Positions 12,426-23,460 of a DNA stretch of 64,000 nt are shown here, piece by piece. Source of the DNA: Rhizomys pruinosus. Taxonomy: Eukaryota > Chordata > Mammalia > Rodentia > Spalacidae. The position numbers and the translations under genes are program-made. The notes under the pieces were generated by a model. That model ran no database searches and was not told where the DNA came from. It saw only the letters and a list, made by a program, of their open reading frames with translations. Positions within the stretch are counted from its first letter, which is position 1. Every line of letters starts with the position of its first letter. The DNA lies in contig VZQC01006583.1 of assembly GCA_009823505.1 (NCBI GenBank), positions 1,615,681 to 1,679,680 of the forward strand, given 5' to 3'.

Positions 12426-12642
12426 GTGCACACGTGGGTGCTCACCCTCTGTGTCTTTCTGTTCATAATTTAACTCCATTCTTCCTGCCAACAGGCAGCT
12501 CTCTCCTATGGCATTGGCAAAGGGAAGCTGGGAAACAGTTCACTGTGAGGTAGAAATTTATTAACAGCACAGGTTTGGTTTGCAAGGCAAAAGATGACTT
12601 TCTTTTCCTAAAAGTGATAGATACTTTTATTTTAGGGTTGTC

Positions 12643-13070
12643 CTGGTTCGATTTAACTGCCAACTTGACACAGCCCAGCAACATCTAAGAGGAAAATCTC
12701 AATTGAAGAATTGCCAAGGGCCCATGAGTGTCTTGATTCTGAATTGTGGCCAGAGGGCCCACCCCACAGTGGGCAGCACCTTCTGTAGGCAGGTGGACCT
12801 GATCTGTATAGGTAGCATGGGTAGAAGCTTGTTTCCAAGCCAGCACGCAACTTTCTCCAGGGCCTCTGTCCTTCTTCTTGGCCATGACATGACTTCCTTG
12901 GTCAGAGGCCATGCTACATGGAAGACAGCTTGGCCTGCCTTCAAGCTCCTGCCTTGAGTTCAATGACAGACTGTGACTTGGAGTTTTAATATGAAATGGA
13001 CCCTTTCCTCTCCCGTGTTGGTTTTGGTCTGAGTAACATTTTCTCACAGCAACATTAAAGGAAACTGGAA
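12643..13070 (+). mobile_element. MT2/ERVL-like solo LTR
   Basis: Begins 'gttgtcctggttcgatttaa' then 'ctgccaacttgacacagccc'. The body contains 'cccaccccacagtgggcagc', and it ends 'acattttctcacagcaacat' then 'taaaggaaact'. The frames up to 149 codons inside it are spurious. Confidence 0.7.
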
Positions 13071-13683
13071 TGGGGAATGCAATTTGCTTTTTATTCCCCA
13101 TGTCTGCATTTTCCCATACCATCAATGGATACATTTTAACATTCTCAATGGATGTGTGATGGCAGTTTAGACATTCTGTGGGTGGAACCAGGTCTGTGAC
13201 TTGGTTTTGACAAAATTAAGAAAAGAGGAATAGAGTCACACAGAAGCATAGACAGCAGTTGCAAGAAAATGCCAACTCTTCACAGGGAGTCTTCACTCCG
13301 AGGCTGCTGATGACACTTAGTTATAATGATCCAGTTATCACACATCTGTCCATGTGACACTCATCACAGGGAAATACATGGGGTTGTCTGAGGACACAGC
13401 TTGGAACTGCCAGCTCCTATTACTTACAAATGCAGGGAATATGTATGTCTGTCACACCTTGGTATTGAATGCCCTTCACTATCCTTCAGTCCAACCTGTC
13501 AACAGGCAACCCCCTCCCCCACACACACACACCTCCACCATCGCTCGGCTGCTCCTCCTGTGTGCTTACCTTTCTCTGTTCTGTCTGTTCTGTGCACATA
13601 ACATCCAAGTGCCAGTGCAGGACATTCCCTAAGTTGTCTTTCTTGCACCATGTTAAAATTGTGAACTGTTTATTAATGTCTCC
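13071..13683. other. No gene recognised
   Basis: No recognised repeat apart from a short (CA)n at 13519-13532. Confidence 0.35.

Positions 13684-13712
<29 letters not shown>
13684..13712. repeat. (GT)n microsatellite
   Basis: Pure GT run followed by atgtgtacc. Confidence 0.95.
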
Positions 13713-13717
<5 letters not shown>

Positions 13718-15098
13718 CCTTATACATCCAGTTAAATTAAAAATCATTTCAAAATGGATTTAATGTTTGATATAGCATTATATAAACCAGAAAACAATCC
13801 CTGGTTAATTTCCTGAATCAATAAGCGAATATGTATATGAACAAATAGAAAATGAATAAATTTATGAGCAGAGTTTAAAACATTGGGTGAAAACAAGCTT
13901 GGTTTAATGAATGCTTCAAAAGTGTTTGCATGTGGATTAAATTCATCTCACACCTTTTGATGGTGAGCTGTTTCTTGCTCTGTGAGATCTCTGACTTGTG
14001 TAATGGATAGAAAAAAGAATGGAAATGTCTTGAATTCTTGACCCAATCAGCTACTGACTGGAGTCTGAGATAATGGTGTAGTTTCTGGTTAAGTAAACAG
14101 GGATTGAAGAGGCTCATTTGTGGTGATACTGGTTTATGGCATGATGAGAACTAAGAGGAAACAGACAAGCATTTCCTGGCTAGAAGAAAAAAGATCCCAG
14201 TCTGTCAGTTTTACTGATGTCTCAAAACTGGCAACACTTCCAAGTCACCTGTGCCGCTTCCAAAAGTACAGTGTGTGTGTTGAGCACATGTGATTTATTC
14301 CCCATCCACTCCACACTCTGAAAAGTGCAAGGGCTAGACACCAAGCTTAGGCCTTTTTCTGTAATAAAAGACCAGCCTAGAAATGTCCACAGGACACATC
14401 TCTACAATACTCTATATGTGGGAGAACACAGTACCTGTCAGTGTAATATAATAAAAAAAAAAAAAAAATAACATGAAAGACTTGCCAGGAAGCCTCTGAG
14501 GAAAAAGAAGAAAAATAGAAGAATCTGATCCTTTAAGGGATTGAAATTCATTCAAAAGACTCCTCCTAATTGGAAGTATTCTGGCACTGGGATAGAAGGA
14601 AACTCTCATATTAAAGAGGGTAATAATCAGACCTAATCCCAGACCTAACCTCAGCATTGGAAAGTTCAGTGTGTGATGAATTATCCATTTCCAATGAGCT
14701 ACACACTCTTAAATAAATGACCCTGAGGAAACTGAATATGTTGCAATAGAAGATAAAGTTAGTTCCATTTTTCAGATCACACAGCAAAGGGAACCAGGGT
14801 AGTTGGAAGGTCACAGTGTGAGAGAAGGAGTCTGCATTAATAGCTGGAAGAACACAGGTTATAATTTGAAACCAGAGTAGGGAAAGCCTTTGAAATAAAG
14901 ATTGAAGCACAGCAACCACACCTACATGATTTTAAATTTTTTACCAGAAATTGTTTTTAAGTGACAATTTTAAAGCAACAAATGAAATAAAAATTTATGG
15001 GGAGACAAATTTTCAGCAAATAGTAAAAAGATCATCTCATAACAGGAAGAAAAGTCTGGAAAGGACATGAAGAAGACAACATAATAGGCTAAAATGGA
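13713..15098. other. No gene or recognised repeat
   Basis: AT-leaning sequence about 1.4 kb long with an A run at 14453-14468. Frames of 80-102 codons on the minus strand are not recognisable. Confidence 0.35.
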
Positions 15099-15279
15099 CA
15101 AAGAGGGGGGAGGAAACAGAGAGACAGAGAGATAGAGACATCAAGAGACAGAGGAAGATGGAAGGAGAGAGGGAGATGGGAGAGAGAGACAGAGATACAG
15201 AGAGATCCAGAGAGATAGAGACACCAAGAGACAGAGGGAGACAGAAGGAGAGAGGGAGATACGGGGAGAGAGAGAGAGG
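15099..15279. repeat. Purine (GA-rich) minisatellite
   Basis: Almost pure purine strand built from agagacagag words. A higher-order unit of about 83 bp repeats: agagatagagacatcaagag from 15128 recurs as agagatagagacaccaagag from 15211. Such tracts can form triplex (H-DNA) structures; that is general knowledge, not shown here. Confidence 0.85.
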
Positions 15280-15519
15280 TCAGTCTTCATGGGCTCGACA
15301 TTCATCTAAGTAGGACCATACCATAGGACCACAAAAGGGAGTTTTGGTCCTGGGAAGGGCAGAGCAGCCTAGGTTGGTCTCCACCTAGAGCCTGACAGGG
15401 ACTCAGCACTGACAAAGTGACCATGATTTGGTAAGATTTGATTCCAGGGCTCTGAGTTTGTGATTAGAAACAAAGTTAAAACCAGAGAATAGCCACATTC
15501 CCAAGACAGCTGGAAATCT

Positions 15520-15635
15520 GTGGATGATGTGGGCACCCACAGGTTTGTCTGTGTGTGTGCCCATGTCTATGAGCACCCACATGCATGTGTACATGTGTGT
15601 AGATAACCACACCCGTGTGTGTGTGTGTGTGTGTG
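15520..15635 (+). repeat. TG-rich minisatellite, left part
   Basis: Degenerate units of the kind gcacccacatg + tgtgtgtctgtg, ending in a pure (TG)n run that stops exactly where LTR sequence begins (15636). The same degenerate units resume at 34496, which suggests a single minisatellite split by the provirus between. Confidence 0.75.
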
Positions 15636-16216
15636 TGAAGCTTTCTTTTTATGCCGAACAGGGACCACGTGGCCCTGCTAAGGGGAATGGGGGTTGGCAC
15701 AGAGACCAGCCAGCTACTTCCCGTAACCCAGCCTGGTTGATACTTTCAACCCAGGCCCTTAGCCTGGATCCATGTGTTCCACTCTTTGCTGTGACTTCCC
15801 ACCTGCCCAGAGCCTGGACAGGAATTTCAGGCTGATGGATGATCACCTCCCTTCAGCCAATATCCACGCACAACACCAGCTACCCAGATTGGTGATCTGC
15901 AAAGGAATCTGTTTCCATCCCACTGGCCACCCAAATGAAATGTAGGCCTACCTTAGCCTATATGTGTGCAATAATTAATAAAAATAATGGCCGGGAATTC
16001 CATGATGATGTTACTATGAAATTCAAATTTACTCCTTGCCACAGCTTGCTTTTATAAACCAAATGACATCAGTTCCCAGGACCAATCATAAGTCCCCCAA
16101 TACCATTCCACTGCACACCTTGTCCCACCCAGCATCACACACCTAGGCCATGCTGCTTGCTCCTCCTTGGGGCGGGGCCAGACCCTCAGCCACGCAGTGC
16201 CCTGAGGCATGTTACA
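15636..16216 (-). mobile_element. ERV-B 3' LTR
   Basis: On the minus strand it starts TGTAACATGCCTCAGG and ends GGCATAAAAAGAAAGCTTCA. It is aligned throughout with 33861-34495 and lacks about 40 bp present there (near 15685). A TATA-like TTTATAAAAGC lies at 16047-16057 on the minus strand. The CRE-like site seen in the other LTR is mutated here (TGACATCA on the plus strand, about 16064-16071). Confidence 0.8.
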
Positions 16217-16227
16217 TCTCCCCCTGT
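16217..16227 (-). promoter_or_regulatory. ERV-B polypurine tract
   Basis: Minus strand reads A-run then CAGGGGGAGA immediately before the TGTAAC start of the 3' LTR. PPTs prime plus-strand DNA synthesis in retroviruses, and this position identifies 15636-16216 as the 3' LTR of a minus-strand element. Confidence 0.75.
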
Positions 16228-16319
16228 TTTTTTTTTTTTTTATTATTTTTTGAGAGACATACATGCCCATGGGAGAGATTGGCATCTATAAAGGAATCTG
16301 TTCTTAAATACAGATTGCT

Positions 16320-16484
16320 CGGGCTGGAGAGATAGCCTAGCGGTTGGGAGTGCCGACTGCTCTTGCAGAGGACGCAGGTTCAATCCCTGGCACCCACATG
16401 GCAGCTAAGAACCATCTTTAACTCCAGTTCCAGGGGAATCTGACACCCTCTTCTGACCTCTGCAGCATTGCGTGACATGGGTAC
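16320..16484 (+). mobile_element. B2 SINE, 5' part (split)
   Basis: gggctggagagatagcctag head, tRNA-like boxes and the body up to 'gcgtgacatgggtac'. The element resumes at 18389 ('ggtacacagacctgcatgca'). The GGTAC shared by both edges is the target-site duplication of the intervening LTR element. Confidence 0.93.
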
Positions 16485-16854
16485 TGTCCCAGTTTGTCTT
16501 CCATTGCTGTGACAAAACACTCTGACCAACACTGACTTGGGGAGGAAAGGGTTTATTCAGCTTACATCTCCTGGGTCACAGTTCATCACTTAGGGAGCCC
16601 AAGGCAGGAACTCAGGGCAGGAGCCTGGAGGCAGGAGCTGAAACACAGGCCATGGAGGAATGCTGTCCACTGGCTTGCTCGCTACTGGCTTGCTCTCTGG
16701 CTCATGCCCAGCCTGCCTTCTTATACTGTCACTGCTCAACAATCAAGACAATACACCACAGATGTGGCCACAGGCCAATCCAATGGAGCCAATTCCCCAA
16801 CCGAGGCTCCCTCAACCCAGGTGTGTCAAGTTGACACCAAAGCTATCCAGCACA
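16485..16854 (-). repeat. 3' LTR of the ERVL-type element
   Basis: TGTCCCAGTTTG...CCAGCACA on the plus strand. Near-identical to 18019-18388. Confidence 0.88.
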
Positions 16855-18018
16855 ATTGACCCCTTGTCAACTTGACACACAAACACATCACTATTAAACC
16901 ACCTTTCCAGTTCTTATCCCCAAAGTATGATGTTAACACTAATCACAACCTAAGACAGTACATCCTTAAAAGCCCCACAGTCCTTAAAATGTCCAAACAC
17001 TTAAAAGTCCAGTCTATTAAAAGTCTCTTAACTGTGGGCTGCTGTAAAATCCAAAACAAGTACTGTCTTATTTCAAAGGGAAGAATCAGGCACTCTCAAA
17101 CAAAACCTAAGTCCAGCAAGTAGCTCAAGGCTGGACACCTGGGATTCACTCACGATCTTCTGGGCTCCAAAGGGTCTCGGCAGCTCCCCCTCTCCGACTC
17201 TGCCGTCCGTGGCACACTCATCTCGCAGGCCCAGGCCGACTCCATTCTACACCTACCGCTGCTCTTGGTGGTCGTCCCAGGGTACCGGCATCTCCAAAAA
17301 GCTGGGGTCGCTACTGAAACTGAGGCAGCACCTTCACCAATGGTCTCTTCTGACCTCTCCTGGTGCAAAGCCTCAGCTTCTCTCCATGACCCCTGCAATC
17401 CTGGGGTCTTCACAGCAACCGAGGTGCACTTCCACCAATGGTCTTTCCTGACCTCTCACAGTGCCAAGCCTCGGCTGCTCTCTGTGACCCCCTCAAATTT
17501 CAACACCGGAACCATATAGGAGACTCTTACACGTTACCAAGTCCGGCTTCTGGCTCGAGATGGAGGCTCAGGCCCTTTCTGGGTCACAGCTTCTGTGTGC
17601 TGACCTTGAAGATATTCTCCCCAGAAGATTTCACCTCAGTGATGCTGGTCTCTTGTTACTTACAGCTGATTTTTCAGCCCCAGCTAACCAGCATCAATTG
17701 CCCCAGTACCACAAAAGTTTCACTTCAGGTTCTGGTCTCTTGTTACTTACAGCTGATTCTCCACAGCCCCAGCTGACCAGAACCCACAGATTACACAGTC
17801 CTGATGATCTCTGCTCTCCTTTGAAACTAGAAACTTCACAAGCCAGGCCTCCATCTTCTACAACTCCTTCAGCAAAACTGCTCCAAGCTCCACAGCAACA
17901 ATCTTTAGGCATTCAATGATCTTCCCAGCCCAAAGTTCCAAACGCCTCCACAATCCTTCCCCAAAACACCAAGGTCAGGTCTGTCACAGCAATACCCCAC
18001 TCGTCTGGTACCAATTTC

Positions 18019-18388
18019 TGTCCTAGTTTGTCTTCCATTGCTGTGACAAAACACTCTGACCGACACCAACTTGGGGAGGAAAGGGTTTATTCAGCTTACA
18101 TCTCCTGGGTCACAGTTGATCACTCAGGGAGCCCAAGGTAAGAACTCAGGGCAGGAACCTGGAGGCAGGAGCTGAAGCACAGGCCATGGAGGAATGCTGT
18201 CCACTGGCTTGCTCGCTACTGGCTTGCTCTCTGGCTCATGCCCAGCCTGCCTTCTTATACTGTCACTGCTCAACAATCAAGACAATACACAACAGATGTG
18301 GCCACAGGCCAATCCAATGGAGCCAATTCCCCAACCGAGGCTCCCTCAACCCAGGTGTGTCAAGTTGACACCAAAGCTATCCAGCACA
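18019..18388 (-). repeat. 5' LTR of the ERVL-type element
   Basis: TGTCCTAGTTTG...CCAGCACA on the plus strand. It is adjacent to the Leu-type primer binding site, which fixes the element's orientation as minus. Confidence 0.88.
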
Positions 18389-18480
18389 GGTACACAGACC
18401 TGCATGCAGACAGTGCATTCTTGCACATAAAAAAATAAATAAAAAAAATTTTAAAGTATTTTTTATTAAAAAAAAAAAGA
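18389..18480 (+). mobile_element. B2 SINE, 3' part (split) with A/T tail
   Basis: Continues the B2 of 16320-16484: acctgcatgcagacagtgca, then an A-rich tail with aataaataaa. Confidence 0.9.
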
Positions 18481-18584
18481 AAATACATGATCACTCGAAC
18501 CTATCTTGAGTACTGGGTGGAGGCAGGCCAGACCTACATTTTTTATCTTTTACACTAAAACCAATTTGTGCTCAAAAACCAACC

Positions 18585-19037
18585 ATTAGGTAATAAGTAA
18601 TAAGTAATGAATACAAGCATCTTTCATGTAAAACCAATTTGCAAGCAGCTATGCCTAAACTTATACAGTCCAAGATCCCCATTGTCCAGCTGGAGGGGCT
18701 TGCGTGTACAAGCATGTTGATCAAATAAGAGTCCAGTCTATATTGCTGTAGTTCCACAATTTACCTCAATCACAACCCTTACATTCTACCATGCTCCCTC
18801 TTCCACAGATTGTTCCCTAGGCTTTTGAAAAGGGGCACAAGTGGGTGAAAAGCAAAACAGTCTACATTCTCTGGAGATGTCATTTTGGACTCTGATAAGT
18901 TCAGGATGTTTCCTTTCACAGGCTGGCAGTTTATCCAGAAATATCTTTTTAGTATTACTAATGAAGCACAAACAAATACAGGCATTTAAACAGTACTAAT
19001 TAGTATGGTAGGTTACATCGTGGGCATAGAAATAGAT
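18585..19037 (-). mobile_element. Old LINE 3'-region fragment, first part
   Basis: Aligned by eye with 61930-62380 of the inverted repeat (shared words catgtaaaaccaatttgca, attgttccctaggctt, atgaagcacaa). It breaks at 19037 and resumes at 29179 in the same register, so ERV-A inserted into it. Clearly more diverged than the 59896-61422 copy. Calling it L1-like rests on the poly-A tail and G-rich tract seen in the younger copy. Confidence 0.65.
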
Positions 19038-19339
19038 TGTAGTCGGGCCTGTTGGGGAATTTCAGGGTCCAACCAAAGGAATGGGGGTGAGAGGCACAGA
19101 GTCAAGACGCAGACCCTGGGAAATGGGTGAACGCAGACAGAGGGCGAGCTGACACTGAATCGTTCATTGGGGGCAGGGTTAGGGGTTATGTACCGTTTGC
19201 ATTCCTGCTCTCCTGTTGTCGCCTTCTGATTGGCCCAGGTCTGCAACTCAGCTGCTTGTATGGTCTCACCTGCCTAGGGCAGGTTAAGTTGAGGGACGAG
19301 CACTGCACATGTGTAATTCTCAGCGTACTGTCTACTACA
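19038..19339 (-). repeat. ERV-A 3' LTR
   Basis: TGTAGTCGGG...TCTACTACA. Roughly 90% alike with 28863-29172 by eye, implying an appreciable age. Ends are the inverted pair TGTAG/CTACA. Confidence 0.85.
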
Positions 19340-19351
19340 TTTCCACCCTTT
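19340..19351 (-). promoter_or_regulatory. ERV-A polypurine tract
   Basis: Reads AAAGGGTGGAAA on the minus strand, abutting the TGTAG start of the 3' LTR. Confidence 0.7.
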
Positions 19352-19623
19352 GTATTTAATTTTGCATGAGTAGTGGTCCAGTGGGAGCTTGGGTGCTATG
19401 CCCGAACCTTGTTGACCCCACCTCTGGCATACCGACATTTGACTGCGTCTGTCTTAAGTTGCCCTGGTTTTGCAGGGTCTTTCCCATCTTTGACTGGCCA
19501 CCCACCAAGGTAAGAGGCCAGGAGAGGTACCACAAAGGAGAGAGCCAAGCTCATTCCCGTGAATTGTGGATGGATGAGAGCCAGATGCAAATCACCTCAT
19601 CAGGAGGGGTGCATGCAGAGTCC

Positions 19624-19878
19624 CTATTGACCATTGCTGAGAGGACCTGGGCCATTGTTTTGTTGACCTGACTTGGCTGAGGGCAAAGCGAAACAGACAC
19701 CTGAAGAGAAAAAGGGGCAGAGTAGGGCCAGGAGGCAGAGGACACCCCAGGGGACCAACGTAACAGGATCAAAAATGGACTTTAGCTTAGACCACACCTG
19801 TGAAACAAAGCTAGTATCAAAGGCTATAACCTCAGGGTGGGTAGAGTTAAGGGAGATAATTTGAAAACCAAGAGTCAA
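19624..19878 (-). pseudogene. Env transmembrane-subunit-like remnant of ERV-A
   Basis: An 84-codon minus-strand frame a few hundred bases from the 3' LTR, where env would end. It carries a strongly hydrophobic stretch (about residues 42-62, LVPWGVLCLLALLCPFFSSG) after a charged, amphipathic part and before a polar tail, the layout of a retroviral TM anchor. Flanking frames on the same strand (19930-20127, 19396-19590) may be further env debris in other registers. No fusion peptide or disulfide loop is visible, so the assignment rests on position and hydrophobicity. Decayed and non-functional. Confidence 0.35.
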
Positions 19879-21761
19879 GGTGTAGTTAATAAACTGTTGT
19901 GACCAGGGCCTTTAATAATGTCACCAAGTTCACCATGTAGATGTGTAATATTGAGGACTTTGTAGGGGGTCAGGCAGAATGAAGAAAACCTGGGGTCGCA
20001 ACTCATCTCTCCCTCTCATTATGTGGCCTTCAAATCCTTGAAGGAAGTTCACAAGAGTGAACCACAGTTGGTTTCTCCAAGATGGAATGATCTTTGCTGG
20101 GGGGGTGTATTGGGTCCTTAGCACCAAGATTTTAATGGAATTTACCTACTGGTCAATAAATCTGAAAAGTGAGTTAAGGATGTATGAGCCACGAGTCAGA
20201 ACAACCAGAAGGATAAGACCACTGGAAGATTCAGGAAGTCCTCAGCTCTCAGCTGAGAAAGAAACTGGCTCTTTGTGTGTGGGGGTCTTGACCCTAAACT
20301 GCCTAGCCAATTTTTAGCTCCTACTTTTATCACATTACCCTCTGAGAAGGTTACCCCAATTGCCAAGAGGGAATCGGGGCACCGACCACTCAGACTTCTT
20401 CCATGCTGAAAAGGGACATAGGAGGTGGCGACTGAGGTACCCCTGCTCAGTGGATCTATCTAAAAGACTCCAAAAAGTATAGTTACAGAGAACAAAATCC
20501 TTGACTAGTGCCTGTGAAGGAGAGAGTAGCTAGGTACTTTTTCTAGGCAGGGAATCAAGAGAGGAACATGGTGGATTAAAAAAAAAAAACAAAACTTAAA
20601 AGTCCGTTAGAATTTCTCAACCAGGAATTCTGAAGCATCCATTATCGAGCTTCTTCTTTTGTACATTTGTCCATGGTGTCTGGACTCAGCATCTGCTTTC
20701 CAGGCAATTTCAATAGTCACAGTGGGTGTGAGTTTTCCTTTAGGTAGTTGCTTAAATAGAGAGAAGAAACTTAGTTATTTGGTAACAACAAAACTCATAT
20801 GACTTTAAATAACTTAAAATCTAGTGTTTGGAGGCACAATCTCTCAGACTTTAAAGGAAATATAATGATTACTTATCTTTTGGTTATACTTTTCTCTTGG
20901 TCCATACAGTTATCCCAGATTAACCAACTTTTGTTTTCAGCCAAATTGGGATGGACATTTTGTATGGTGGTTATTCATACAGAAAGACTAAGTTACACCA
21001 TCCTAACACCTTTAATTACTGTATAATATTCTAGATAGAGCTTGGACAAAAGTTCAAGCAGCCTTGTATAATGCTGACTGGAGGAGAGACTTAACACCAT
21101 ACATTGAGCAGGCATAACCCACAAGATTGAATTAAACAATTTCAGGCTCATTTTAAATGTAAAACTGTTAAGTATAATTACTACAAACAGGAAGAATCTT
21201 TTTCTTTTTCTGACCCTTTATCCTGATTTATAGTTTTTCCAGAAAGACAGGAGTTGTAACACATACCAGAAAACAGAAAATAAACTGATAAGGATTACCA
21301 AGTCCATCCAAACTGTCTTCTTTTGGACTGCATGTAGTTGGTTCAGGAAGATAGAATCTATCTTTTTGAGCCAAATTATCTGGTTAGGCTAAAGGAAATA
21401 TCAATAGCAACTCTTGCAAGAAACAAAGTACATTTTTCAGTAGCCATAGGTAACCCACCATTTGTCTGTGCCCATTTAATCCATACCTGTAACAGGGAGT
21501 CAGGTTCAAGCCAGGAAAGGACTGAAAATTAACAACTTTATATATTCACAATCCTATTCAGGCCACTAGTAAACTAGCTTGAGTGTTTATACCAATTAAA
21601 CTTAATACAGGTATCTTATCATTTTTCTATACCTTGAAGTGCCATGTGATATGCATATAAAGCTTGGACAAAAACTGAACACTCTTAAACAAACCTTGAC
21701 TAGATATACATTTCTATTCTTGAACTAGTTGACTGAACCTTAGAAATTTAAGCTTTGGTCT

Positions 21762-22010
21762 GGAGAGGTGGCCTAATGGTTAAGAGCGCCGACCATTCTT
21801 GCAGAGGATCTGGGTTCGATCCCCAGCACCCACATGGTGGCCGAGAACCGTCTGAAACTCCAATTCCAGGAGAACTCCAGCTCCAGGGGAATCTGACACT
21901 CTCTTCTGACCTCCGCGGCATTGCACGACACGGGTGCACAAACTTGCATGCAGACAGTACATTCATACACATACAGAAATAAATAAAATTAATAAAAAAA
22001 TTTAAAAAAT
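21762..22010 (+). mobile_element. B2 SINE in ERV-A (block copy 1)
   Basis: tctggagaggtggcctaatg head, gatctgggttcgatccccag boxes, gaactccagctccagg body, aaataaataaaattaat tail. Near full length. Confidence 0.93.
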
Positions 22011-22754
22011 AGAAATTTAAGCTTATTTATATAGTGTCCTTTTTTCCTGTCACAACAAACTTACTCAGACTTTTATCACTTGCACAGACTTTTTTCATCA
22101 TCTTCACATAAATCCTTACTAAACATATTCTTTTAACATTTTTCATTTTTATATCCCTTTTTGATACCATGATTCATAACATTCATAAACAGATTAACCC
22201 TTAATTGTGTGGATTTACTAAGTAATTAACATGTATTTCCCATATAATGAGATGGGACAGTTATCTCAAATACATTAGTATAAACTGTGAGATGTTCATG
22301 CCAGTTTGGGAGCAGGTTTTGAATGATCAATTTTCATTGAGTGCTTAGAGGTACTTTACCTAGGCCTGGCAAATGTCCCCACATGTGTAATGTGTGGCAA
22401 TAAATTGCATCCTAGAACATAAGTGATTATTCCTTAAAATGAACTTGAAATATAAGGACCAAGGACCATAGTGTAATTTAACAGTTTTAGCTCACATGGC
22501 AATTTACTTGTAAACAGCTCCATCAGCACCTTGATGAAAATTCTAAATTAGAGATGAAAACTTAAATCAGAGTAAAAAATGACTCAAGTTTATAACAGTC
22601 AACATAATAACACTTTAATCTTCACAATATATACAGTACTGAGGTCATCTAGCTGTGAGGCAAATTTTCCTATTTTTAATTTAGGATTAAATTGGGTCAG
22701 TTATTTGTTTCTGACTCAGAAATTCTACAGCAATGATCTCTACATCTAAAGACC

Positions 22755-22809
22755 TGTGCTAGGATTAAAGGTATGCTAGGATTAAAGGTATGGCCAACCA
22801 CACCTGGCT
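22755..22809 (-). mobile_element. B1 fragment with internal 17-bp repeat (copy 1)
   Basis: gctaggattaaaggtat occurs twice in a row, followed by 'ggccaaccacacctggct'. Only the B1 5' part is present. It recurs at 26316-26370 in copy 2. Confidence 0.6.
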
Positions 22810-23316
22810 GGGGAACTTCCAGGAGTGGCCAGATCGCAGACCAGCAAGACACCAGTTTAAACCCAGGGAGGTATGTTTGCTTCCTATGAGGAGGAAGGGG
22901 TGGGGGAAACAGATAGGAAACATGATAAAGTCCATTATCTACCCTAGGAGGGGTAGCTCTCCCACCCTAGAGGCAAGAAACAGGGCTGGCCCAAGCCATT
23001 CTGGTATCACTTCTTCACCCAAACCAGACCAAGATATCCATATGCCTTTGTCTATGGGGTGCTGGAAAAGAGTTTGGAAAGATTTTGTTGTTGTTGAGTA
23101 CCCAGTTATACTACTAAAATATTTATATTTTTGGTTAGGCATGTCAGAATAAGATTTTACTAAGAACGATGGCTTAAGGCACTTACACCCTCCAAATAGG
23201 TTCTTATCCATAAACTGAACTGAGCTTCATAGTTTAAAAAGACTCAAACACACATTCAAAACATCAGGAGCCTGGGGTAAGAGGGCTGCTCTATCATCTT
23301 AAAGTGATTACAACAA

Positions 23317-23460
23317 TTTTTTTTTTTTGGTCTTTTTTGAGACAGGTCTCCCTGTAGCTCTGGCTATCCTGGAGATCAGGTTGGCTTTGAACTCACAAAG
23401 ATCTGCCTGCTTCTGCTTCCCAAGCACTAGGATTAAAGGTGTGCACCACCACGCCTGGCT
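23317..23460 (-). mobile_element. B1 SINE in ERV-A (block copy 1)
   Basis: T-run tail, gagacaggtctccctgtagc, then ggattaaaggtgtgcaccac and cacgcctggct. Almost complete. Confidence 0.92.

Larger units (their letters stand above)
16485..18388 (-). mobile_element. Non-autonomous ERVL-type LTR element
   Basis: Complete small element of 1904 bp: two 370-bp LTRs (16485-16854 and 18019-18388) around about 1.16 kb of internal DNA, flanked by the 5-bp duplication GGTAC (16480-16484 and 18389-18393), the size usual for ERVL/MaLR integration. Minus strand order: LTR start TGTGCTGGATAGC; PBS ATTGGTACCAGACGAGTGG at about 18000-18016, complementary to a tRNA-Leu 3' end; internal region without gag or pol; PPT ACAAGGGGTCAA at about 16856-16868; 3' LTR. 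An AATAAA precedes the R/U5 part. The LTRs differ at roughly nine positions by eye, so the insertion is fairly young. Frames of up to 119 codons inside are unrecognised and on the antisense strand. Confidence 0.85.

Noticed and set aside
12685..13134. 149-codon minus-strand frame
   Set aside because: Antisense through an MT2-like LTR; chance frame.
17209..17919. Overlapping plus-strand frames of 80-119 codons
   Set aside because: Antisense to the interior of the ERVL-type element, which has no coding role there.
22790..23152. 120-codon frame found twice (also 26351-26713)
   Set aside because: Antisense to ERV-A, begins in a B1 fragment, and its 'conservation' is only the duplicated block.
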